Source: Candidatus Aminicenans sakinawicola JGI OTU-1
GTDB lineage: Bacteria; Acidobacteriota; Aminicenantia; Aminicenantales; Aminicenantaceae
Assembly (NCBI GenBank): GCA_000493965.1
Contig: AWNV01000006.1
Span: forward strand, 1-21,600
Direction of reading: 5' to 3'
DNA: 21,600 nucleotides
The first letter of the stretch is position 1. The number at the start of each line of letters is the position of its first letter. The notes below the pieces were generated by a model. It saw only the letters and a program-made list of their open reading frames with translations. It did no database searches and was not told the DNA's origin. Position numbers and translations under genes: made by a program. Shown here in pieces: positions 8,429-15,797 of the stretch.

Positions 8429-9010
8429 TTACATCATTTGTTTACATTCAAGCTGTTTTCTTATCTTCATCCTCGCCTTGAAAAGCTGGGATTTGGATGT
8501 TCCCACCGAGCATCTCATGATCTGAGCTATCTCTCTATGTTTGAAACCCTGAACATCATGAAGAAGCAATATGCTTTTCAGCTTGGTCGATAAGCTCTGT
8601 ATTGCGTCCTCAAGCGGCTTGTTCTCCACTCTATCCGGCACAGAGTTTTCTGATAACTTTCCTTCCACCTCATTTAACGGGACAGTTTTTCTAAGCCGCA
8701 CATTCCTGCTCCGTAAATGAGTGAGGCATGTGTTTACAGCAACACGATAAAGCCAACCTACAAAAGCTTCATCATTATCCAGTTCCTTAAATCTGGTATA
8801 AACCTTAAGAAAGATATCCTGAAGTAAATCTTCGGCAGCAGCAGTATTATATGTATACCGGTAGGCCAGGTTGAAAATTGAAGTCTTGAAGCGCTCGAAT
8901 ATAGATTCCATAGCCTCTGAATCTCCTTCACGGCTGCGCTTTATCAAATCGAGAAGAATGCTGTCAGTACCGAATCTTTCTCCTGGGGTATTCTTTTTTT
9001 CTTCTTCCAT
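8429..9010 (-). CDS. ECF-type RNA polymerase sigma factor (sigma-70 family)
   Basis: The longest frame starts at 9103, but the ATG at 9010 has GAGGGA at good spacing and gives 193 residues, normal for ECF factors. Sigma region 2 spans about residues 36-102 (NLAYRYTYN, DLLQDIFLKVY, GWLYRVAVNTCLTHLR), and region 4 spans about 133-188 with its helix-turn-helix (HREIAQIMRCSVGTSKSQLFKAR). It heads the sigma, anti-sigma, DUF4097 operon, which ends at the strong terminator at 6641-6680. Such factors usually activate their own operon; I could not find a convincing GGAAC-type -35 in the 240 bases upstream. Confidence 0.93.
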   Translation of the reverse strand: MEEEKKNTPGERFGTDSILLDLIKRSREGDSEAMESIFERFKTSIFNLAYRYTYNTAAAEDLLQDIFLKVYTRFKELDNDEAFVGWLYRVAVNTCLTHLRSRNVRLRKTVPLNEVEGKLSENSVPDRVENKPLEDAIQSLSTKLKSILLLHDVQGFKHREIAQIMRCSVGTSKSQLFKARMKIRKQLECKQMM

Positions 9011-9156
9011 AATTTGTCCCTCATTGTTTTTTCCTATTCTAGCACAATATTCTCTTCCAATTCTTCCCTCAAAAAGGACAAATACTGATAATGGATAGCT
9101 CATTTATTTCTTTCCTCACATATATAGATGAAACAGAGGCCAAAAAGGTTGCCTGC

Positions 9157-9182
9157 AAAAAAGGTGCCTGGTACCTTTTTTT
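9157..9182. terminator. A/T-flanked hairpin terminator after the second DUF5916 gene
   Basis: Six A, then GGTGCCTGGTACC, then seven T: the arms AAAAAAGGT and ACCTTTTTT pair, with a partly paired centre. It is 70 bases downstream of the stop at 9253 on the minus strand and upstream of the sigma gene, so it probably separates the two units. An imperfect half copy (AAAAAGGTTGCCTG, 9142-9155) sits beside it. Confidence 0.6.
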
Positions 9183-9252
9183 CAATTAGAGGGGATAGAG
9201 GAAGCGGCTTCAGTTTAGGAAAAAGTTCGGATTTTCTGTTATTAAAACCTGA

Positions 9253-11540
9253 TTATTTCGTCCAGGCATATCCAACTTTCATAAAGAATGTCCTGTCGGT
9301 CTGGGTAACATCGATTCCCGTCATGCCAAGATAATTATCAGAATAACCCAGAAACAGCACTGTCTGAGGGTTAATCTTGTAGGAAAACAGGAATTGAGTG
9401 AAGAATGTCTGCGTTTTCGGCAGCACAGTGAAGAGATAGAGATCAGTGTTTCTTGAAAGATCCATGTATTGTACGATAGCGCGGATAAAAGTACGGACGG
9501 AAAAATTATATATCAAACGCACTTGGGATAGATTGGCTGTGAAAATCTTATCTCTTTTGAGGCTGAGAGTTTGAAGTGTGTGCATGATATTGACATTAAT
9601 ATGGCGTCCTAGATTGAATTCAGCAAAAGGCTCGAGATAAAATTGATTGGCTTTCCTTTCGTTTTGATAATCAACAGTCCCACCGTATACTCCTGTTACA
9701 TTAAAGCGCAAACCACTCATAGGCTTCATCTCTACAAACAGTACTCCCGAGTTTAAATCATAGTTCTCTCCTGCATAAAACTGTCGTCCCTGGCTGATCT
9801 GAATTAAAGCCGTAGTCTGTAATGGACCCACATAGAGTGTGTTAAGCATAAATGTCCCATCAGTCAGTTTCCCCTCATAGTCATATAATACGGAGCCGCT
9901 AAATCCCACACTGATCCGATTAAACCAGCTTCCTCTTTTCCCCCAGAACACTCTGTCAATCTGGCCGTTTGCAGATCTCATATCTACTTGCGGAATATAG
10001 CCGTAGTCAGCCCGGAAACCAGGTGAGAAATCCTCATAACCAACAGCATAAATCCAATTGCGGCCATATGGTTAAAATCAACTTTCAAGGCGTCTCCCCC
10101 GAAAGCACCTATATCCTGATTGTACGAAGAAGCCGTATGCAAAGGATAATCTGTTTCAGAGTGAAGATACTGGAAACTCAGTGTCTTAGTCCTGGAAAGC
10201 CGCAAGAATCCATCGAAACCCATAACATGGTTGTAATAGTTATCGTCACCATTTGCTGCACGTCCTGTATAAAGAAATCCAAGAGCGGAATTTTTCCCAA
10301 CATCCCTCCTGAAACGGAATACACCGCTTGTCACATCCTCTTCCAAAGAGGTTGAAAAAGAGCCCTGGTTTGAAGGAAAGAGAAGGTTGTTTATACTATC
10401 AACAGCTCCAAAAAAACCGATGGCGTTTTTCCCTATCTTCCCTGTAAACTTTAGTCCTCCCGCAGGGTCAGCCACAGTTCGGGTAAATACAGCTTCCATG
10501 GGAGTAAGAAAGAAATCGGCGCCTTCGAGGAAGAAAGGCCGTTTTTCAGGATACCTGATAGCAAATCTTGTGTTGACTTCCAGTTGGGCAATATCGGCCT
10601 CGATCTGGGAAAAATCGGGATTGACTGCGGCATTCAGGATCATATTCGGAGTGACCCCCCAACGGACAGAAATGCCTGGATCAGCCATTACTTTGCCATT
10701 CTCCATGGCTCCTTGAGGGAATTCGTCCATTTTATCCGTACGGTTAGCCATCAAAGTTGGATCAACTTCCAGGTTTAACCCGGTTTTCACCCCCTGGAAA
10801 CCTGTAATTTTGTTAAACTGACAGAAAATACAATTAATATCCCGCCTTCGTTTATGCGATGTCATCCGGTGGCGGACATTTCGCGGATAAGAGCGTTCAG
10901 CAGAAAAACCCCATGTTTGAACCTCAGCCCCCTTTGGAAAACGGAGCTGGTTAAAAGGTATAGCAATCTCAATTGAATATCCCCAATCAGTGATTTTCCC
11001 GCCTGAATTCCATATGGCGTCCCACGAGAAATCCTCGTATCCCTCCATCTCGCTGAAATTTGCATCGGCTTGAACTCCAAGGGGGTTAACCCTGAACTGG
11101 AATCCTCTACGTTCATCATTAAAAGGGTCTACCATTATACAGATGTGGTCATCCTGGATAAGAATATCGGTAGCATCACGGTCCATGAGATGGGCACGAA
11201 TCTTCGAAGGCTCCGGGTCAAAACATCTGAATGCAATAAATAAATTGTTCGCATCAAATGTAACCAGGCAGTCCGTATCAACCGGAGCAGGAATATTATC
11301 CCCGGGATTCCATTCATAAGGAAGCCTTATAACCACAGCGTCAGACCAGGCCTTTTCATTTACCACTCCGTCTAGTTTTATCTGCGAAGTTGCATGTGAA
11401 ACCGCGTAATTTCTGCCGCTGAGTTTTCTCTTTTCCTGCTTCTGGCCCGCCTGACCAGTATCAAGAGCGAATCCGTTCAAAGCTGTAATTATCATTACAA
11501 TTGCGATTATAATCCTCCGGAAAAATCCATGTCCTTTCAT
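9253..11540 (-). pseudogene. DUF5916 outer-membrane protein with CBM9-like domain, interrupted by one frameshift
   Basis: Two frames join into one DUF5916 protein. The first runs from the ATG at 11540 (GGAGG eight bases upstream; signal peptide FFRRIIIAIVMIITALNGFA) through a CBM9-like domain and the hallmark YPEKRPFFLEG near residue 335. It loses the family pattern at GFMLLVMRIS near 10052. The next frame immediately continues as AVGYEDFSPGF, GYIPQVD, then the barrel up to the stop at 9253. One added T in the TTT run read at 10052-10050 gives an uninterrupted 762-residue protein, similar to the 729-residue paralogue at 3464-5653. It is therefore either a recent pseudogene or a base-calling error. 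The rest of the reading frame is undamaged, which suggests a very recent event or an artefact. Confidence 0.85.
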
Positions 11541-11564
11541 TCTTACTGCCTCCGATTGATATAT

Positions 11565-11600
11565 GCTATATATAGCTTCAATTTTCACAATACAATTGTG
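11565..11600. promoter_or_regulatory. Operator-like palindromes upstream of the second DUF5916 gene
   Basis: GCTATATATAGC (11565-11576) is a perfect 12-base palindrome 25 bases before the ATG at 11540. CACAAT-ACA-ATTGTG (11586-11600) is a perfect six-base-arm inverted repeat beside it. On the minus strand TATATA could serve as a -10, so a repressor here would cover the promoter. Both are AT-rich and may be chance. Confidence 0.3.
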
Positions 11601-11886
11601 TTCACTAATTAAAACGAAATATATCCAAATTAGTTTACTATTATAAATCAAATGGAAATGCAAACCATACTTTCGTGGCATCAGATCAGCTGCTTCTAAA
11701 ACACGCAGAATTTGCCCCAGCGAGTCAAATTCAGCTCGCCTTCCGGCTTCGCTCTCTTCTCCTTTCAGTAGAAGAACCGTGCCCGCTCAGCCTCCAAACG
11801 GTTTTCTCAATCAGCCGATCCGATCCATTAGGTGCTAATGAAAAAAAATATTAAAAAATTGGGGGAATTTCCAAGAAGCTTTATCC

Positions 11887-11915
11887 TTGACAAATAGAGG
11901 AAAAAATTCTAACTT
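11887..11915 (+). promoter_or_regulatory. Sigma70-type promoter of the ABC export operon
   Basis: A perfect -35 TTGACA (11887-11892), a 17-base spacer and a weaker -10 TAACTT (11910-11915). The expected start near 11922 leaves a leader of about 22 bases that contains the AAGGA ribosome site of the adaptor gene. Confidence 0.5.
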
Positions 11916-11943
11916 GCATTTAACCTGTATTCTTCAAGGAAAA

Positions 11944-12929
11944 ATGAAAAAATTTGCATATTTTGGTCTCAGCTTAATTTTATTATTCTTCTCGTCAAAC
12001 TGTAAAAGCTCCCGCACAAATTCAAAAACTCTAGAAGTTTCAGGGCTTATAGAAGCCATTGATACAGAGATACGTGCCCAGGTTCAAGGAGAAATTAAAG
12101 AAGTTTTGTGCAGGAGGGGCAGCTTGTGAGAAAAGGAGATGTATTGTGTCATCTAGATGACGAGAAACTCTCCATCCAATCGAATCAAGTCCTGGCCAGC
12201 CTGGAAGGTGCTCAAGCAAAACTCGCTCTTTTTAAGAAAGGAACAAAAAAAGAACTGATTGCAGTTGCGAAAAATCAATTAGAAGCAGCCGAAAAAGAGC
12301 TCGAACTTGCAAGGAAAAATCAGCAAAGAATGAAAGATTTACTCGGCGAAGGTGCGGTTCCGGAGACCCAAAAAGAGCAGGCAGATTTAAGATTAAAGGC
12401 TGCTTTTGAGAAACATGAGAGCGCAGGGGAAAATTATCAACTGGCTTTCCGGGGGAGAGAGAAAGAAGAGATTGAAATGGTGGAAGCGGAAATAAAAAAT
12501 CTCCGTGCACGGGAGCAGTTTCTTGCAAGACAAATTCAGGATACAAAAATCATATCTCCCATAACAGGCTATCTTGAGATAAGACATATCGAAGTCGGGG
12601 AACTTGCACTGCCAGGCACAATTCTCTTCAGTTTAATCGATTTAAACCGGACTTACGTTAAAGCATATGTACCAGAAAAATACCTCGGAAAGGTCAGAAT
12701 CGGGGATTACGTTGAAGTCACGTGCGACTCTTTCCCTGATGAAATTTACAAGGGAAAAGTAGACTACATCTCGGACCAGGCAGAATTCGCCCCTAAAAAT
12801 GTTCAAACAAAAGAAGAACGGCTCAAACTTGTTTTCATGATTAAATCTTATCTTAAAAATAACGAACGATTCCTGAAGCCTGGAATGCCGGTGGATGTCA
12901 GGATATCATTGGATCTGCATAGAGAGTAA
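11944..12929 (+). pseudogene. HlyD/YbhG-type periplasmic adaptor protein, interrupted by one frameshift
   Basis: The ATG at 11944 (AAGGA four bases upstream) opens a signal sequence ending near Cys20, possibly a lipoprotein although the lipobox is poor. The first lipoyl half follows (VSGLIEAIDTEIRAQVQGEIKEV). The frame then stops at 12127-12129, while the overlapping frame continues exactly where expected (VQEGQLVRKGDVLCHLDD). One extra T in the TTTT run at 12104-12107 restores a 328-residue adaptor. Next come a coiled-coil hairpin (AVAKNQLEAAEKELELARK), the second lipoyl half (IISPITGYLEIRHIEVGE) and a barrel domain with the YbhG/YhiI-like EFAPKNVQTKEER motif. Such proteins bridge inner-membrane ABC-2 exporters to the outer membrane. 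First gene of the operon; broken in this sequence unless the missing T is an error. Confidence 0.85.
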
Positions 12930-12944
12930 ACATCCTGGATCGAG

Positions 12945-13874
12945 ATGTTAGCTGTTGAAGTAAAAAACCTTACAAAGACATTCAATCAAACTACAGCTAT
13001 TGATAACATCAATCTTGAAATCGAAAAAGGAAAGATAATCGGGCTCATTGGGCCTGACGGAGCAGGAAAAACCACGCTTCTACGCCTCCTCATGGGGCTT
13101 CTAAATCCATCATCAGGATATATCTTTATAAACGGGTTAGACACAAGTAAAAACCCACATGCCGTGAAAAAACTGGCCGGCTACATGCCGCAGCATTTCA
13201 GCCTCTACGGCGACCTGCGCGTTTCAGAAAATCTAAAATTCTTTGCAGATCTTCACGGATTTTCTAAAAGCAGATTCCCGGAAAGAAAAAAGGAACTGCT
13301 TCGCTTCAGCGGCCTTACTCCTTTTGAGAAGCGGCTTGCGAGAAATCTGTCGGGTGGAATGCAGAAAAAGCTGGCTTTAGCCTGCAACCTGTTTCATACT
13401 CCAGAAATTCTCCTTCTTGATGAACCCACCACAGGAGTAGATCCCGTCTCGAGAAGAGAACTGTGGGACATTCTATTTCAGCTAAACCGACAAGGAGTTA
13501 CCTTAATAATAACTACTCCTTACATGGACGAAGCGCAGAGATGCCACCAGGCAGGACTAATATATGAAGGCAAAATATTGAGATTCCAATCTCCAGAAAA
13601 CATCATCAAAGAAATGAAAGATGAAATCCTAGAGCTTGTAACAGACAATGAAGAAACAAGAAGAATCTTGAAAGAATTTCCAGGTTTAAAAAGCATCTAT
13701 CCTTACGGCGGCACACTTCATCTAACCTTTGAACCAGGAGAAATCTGGATAGAAAAAACTCGTGATTTTCTAGAAGCACATGCTATCAAAGCCAAAAAGC
13801 TGAAAAGAATCACACCTTCTTTGGAAGATGCTTTTCTCTATCTTATAAATAAACAAAGCGGCCAAATAAAATAA
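12945..13874 (+). CDS. ABC-2 exporter ATPase, first of two (YbhF N-half-like), switch His replaced by Pro
   Basis: The protein has 309 residues. Walker A GPDGAGKTT (Lys42), Q-loop Gln83, signature LSGGM (135-139) and Walker B ILLLDEPTTGVDP with Glu160 are all intact. At the switch position it has TTPYMDE, Pro192, where the second ATPase has TSHYMDE, His192. The H-loop histidine is needed for hydrolysis at most ABC sites, so this site may be weak or non-catalytic. A C-terminal tail of about 100 residues follows the ATPase fold. It begins 15 bases after the adaptor gene with only a weak ribosome site (GGATCGAG). In E. coli YbhF two such halves form one polypeptide of similar total size (309 plus 258 here). 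Confidence 0.92.
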   Translation: MLAVEVKNLTKTFNQTTAIDNINLEIEKGKIIGLIGPDGAGKTTLLRLLMGLLNPSSGYIFINGLDTSKNPHAVKKLAGYMPQHFSLYGDLRVSENLKFFADLHGFSKSRFPERKKELLRFSGLTPFEKRLARNLSGGMQKKLALACNLFHTPEILLLDEPTTGVDPVSRRELWDILFQLNRQGVTLIITTPYMDEAQRCHQAGLIYEGKILRFQSPENIIKEMKDEILELVTDNEETRRILKEFPGLKSIYPYGGTLHLTFEPGEIWIEKTRDFLEAHAIKAKKLKRITPSLEDAFLYLINKQSGQIK

Positions 13875-13895
13875 AGCACTACAGACAAAAACCAG

Positions 13896-14672
13896 ATGTA
13901 TAGTATCGAAGTTAAAAATCTTACAAAAGAATTCAACAGATTCCTGGCTGTCGACAATATATCATTCAGCGTCAGAAAAGGGGAAATCTTCGGATTCCTT
14001 GGTCCTAACGGCGCCGGAAAATCCACTACGATCAGGATGCTGTGTGGCATCCTCAGGCCTACCTCAGGAACAGCATATGTGGGGGGTTACAGCATAGACA
14101 CTCAGCCTGAAGAAATAAAAAAGATCATTGGCTACATGTCCCAGAAATTTACTCTCTATAAAGACCTAACCGTCGAAGAAAACATAGAGTTTTACGGAGG
14201 AATATACGGAATCCATCCTTCGAGAAAAATCGAGCGGCAAAACTGGGTTCTTGACATGGCAGGCCTTGCCGGAAGAAAAAATTCCTTGACAGATGAACTC
14301 TCAGGGGGCTGGAAGCAGCGCCTCTCCCTTGGCTGTGCGATTCTTCACAAGCCAGAAATACTATTTTTAGATGAGCCCACCGCAAGCGTAGATCCGGTCT
14401 CGCGAAGAGATTTCTGGGACCTCATATATCAACTATCCGAAGAAGGAACAACCGTATTTGTGACATCTCACTATATGGACGAAGTTGAACGGTGCCACAG
14501 GGTCGCCATCATCTATTCCGGAAATATCATTGCTCTAGGCTCACCGAAAGAACTCAAAACCGAATTCACAAAAAAGGAAGATTCAACTTTAGAAGAAGTC
14601 TTTGTCTCTGCTATCAAAATCGAAAAAGAAAAAACCAACACTTTTTCACCGGGCGTTAAAAATGGCAAATAG
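13896..14672 (+). CDS. ABC-2 exporter ATPase, second of two (YbhF C-half-like)
   Basis: The protein has 258 residues with a full motif set: Walker A GPNGAGKST (Lys42), Q-loop Gln83, signature LSGGW (135-139), Walker B ILFLDEPTASVDP with Glu160, and switch His192 in TSHYMDE. It aligns with the preceding ATPase motif for motif at identical positions over the first 200 residues, so the two are paralogues and probably form a heterodimer. It starts 21 bases after the first ATPase without a clear Shine-Dalgarno site, which suggests dependence on upstream translation. Its last codons overlap the start of the first permease by 11 bases. Confidence 0.93.
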   Translation: MYSIEVKNLTKEFNRFLAVDNISFSVRKGEIFGFLGPNGAGKSTTIRMLCGILRPTSGTAYVGGYSIDTQPEEIKKIIGYMSQKFTLYKDLTVEENIEFYGGIYGIHPSRKIERQNWVLDMAGLAGRKNSLTDELSGGWKQRLSLGCAILHKPEILFLDEPTASVDPVSRRDFWDLIYQLSEEGTTVFVTSHYMDEVERCHRVAIIYSGNIIALGSPKELKTEFTKKEDSTLEEVFVSAIKIEKEKTNTFSPGVKNGK

Positions 14673-15795
14673 AATACTCCCTCTTATGAGGAAAGAGAAT
14701 CTCCACATTTTAAGAGACCCCAGAAGCCTTTACCTTGCTATAGGCCTGCCTGTAATCCTGGTTATCCTTTTCGGGTACGCCATAACCATGAATGTCAGCC
14801 ATATCCATTTAGGAATAATCGATCAGGACAGCACTGCCCTCAGCAGGGATTTGATCTTCCGACTGGGAGCAAGTGATTACTTTGATATTATCTACCAATC
14901 GAATAGTTTTTCCGGCTCAGAAAAACTTTTAGATGATGGAAGGGTCAAAATTCTCATTGGAATCCCTTCTGGATTCTCCAAGGATTTAATTAGAGGGGCA
15001 AATACACCTCTTCAGCTTTTGATTGACGGGAGTGACAACAATACTGCCCAAATCGCACTGGGTTACATATCAAGCATCGTCCGGACATTTTCATTAAAAA
15101 TAATACTCGATAAACTGAACAAACAGGGACCGGTACCTGAAGGAATTCCTCCCATGGATGTGGAACCAATAGTATGGTTTAATCCTGACCTGCGGAGCAC
15201 AAATTTTATTGTACCAGGATTGATAGCTGTCATAATGATGGTTCTCAGTGCCATGCTTACTTCTCTGACTATTGCCAGGGAATGGGAAAACGGCACCATG
15301 GAACAGCTCATCTCTTCCCCGGCCAAACCTATAGAGATAATCACGGGAAAATTAATACCCTATTTTGTCCTCGGGATGTTTCAAACACTGCTTATCATTC
15401 TCGTTGGAACTCTTTTATTCAGAGTCCCGCTTAAAGGAAATCTATTATTTCTCTTTTTTATAACTGCTGTATTTCTTGTCTGCGGCCTTGGAACAGGGCT
15501 GCTCATATCCACAGTGACAAAATCACAACAACTGGCTTTCATGATATCTATCATATTCACACTACTGCCATCGTTCCTTTTATCCGGTTTCATTTTTTCA
15601 ATTTCAAGCATGCCAAAGGTCATTCAAATCATAAGCTATCTTGTCCCAGCAAAATATTTTCTCACCGTCCTGAGAGGAATCTTTCTTAAGGGTAACGGCC
15701 TGGCTGTTTTATGGCCTGAAGTTGTACCGCTTATTCTCCTGGCTTTATTAGTCATCATGGCCTGTGTAAAAAGGCTAAAACTAACTCTGGAGTAG
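14662..15795 (+). CDS. ABC-2 family permease, first (YbhS/YhhJ-like)
   Basis: A longer frame begins at 14602 inside the ATPase gene, but the ATG at 14662 gives the usual start of this family (MANRILPLMRKENLHILRDPR) and 377 residues. Topology is the ABC2_membrane_3 type: one N-terminal helix (about 24-42, LAIGLPVILVILFGYAI), a large periplasmic domain to about residue 175, then five C-terminal helices that include the conserved cytoplasmic TIAREWENGTMEQLISSP. It pairs with the following permease to form the membrane channel. The cargo is unknown; relatives are linked to export of drugs, lipids or cations. Confidence 0.9.
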   Translation: MANRILPLMRKENLHILRDPRSLYLAIGLPVILVILFGYAITMNVSHIHLGIIDQDSTALSRDLIFRLGASDYFDIIYQSNSFSGSEKLLDDGRVKILIGIPSGFSKDLIRGANTPLQLLIDGSDNNTAQIALGYISSIVRTFSLKIILDKLNKQGPVPEGIPPMDVEPIVWFNPDLRSTNFIVPGLIAVIMMVLSAMLTSLTIAREWENGTMEQLISSPAKPIEIITGKLIPYFVLGMFQTLLIILVGTLLFRVPLKGNLLFLFFITAVFLVCGLGTGLLISTVTKSQQLAFMISIIFTLLPSFLLSGFIFSISSMPKVIQIISYLVPAKYFLTVLRGIFLKGNGLAVLWPEVVPLILLALLVIMACVKRLKLTLE

Positions 15796-15797
15796 AT

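Larger units (their letters stand above)
11541..11943. other. Divergent intergenic region of about 400 bases with palindromes, a GC-rich block and a promoter
   Basis: This gap separates the minus-strand DUF5916 gene from the plus-strand ABC operon. Near the left end lie two short palindromes (11565-11600). From about 11675 to 11835 the sequence is visibly more GC-rich than its flanks. That block can fold: AGAAGAACCGT (11770-11780) pairs with ACGGTTTTCT (11798-11807) with one bulge, and GCGAG (11720-11724) pairs with CTCGC (11735-11739). A 59-codon plus-strand frame (GTG 11675 to stop 11854) spans it without a ribosome site. From 11840 it turns A-rich and reaches the promoter at 11887. Confidence 0.6.

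Noticed and set aside
9128..9334. 68-codon plus-strand frame
   Set aside because: It crosses the hairpin at 9157-9182 and runs antisense into the DUF5916 barrel end; no ribosome site and no family likeness.
11887..12129. Stand-alone 80-residue plus-strand protein
   Set aside because: Its upstream 19 codons lie over the promoter, and from 11944 it is the N-terminal part of the adaptor gene cut by the frameshift at 12104-12107, not a separate gene.
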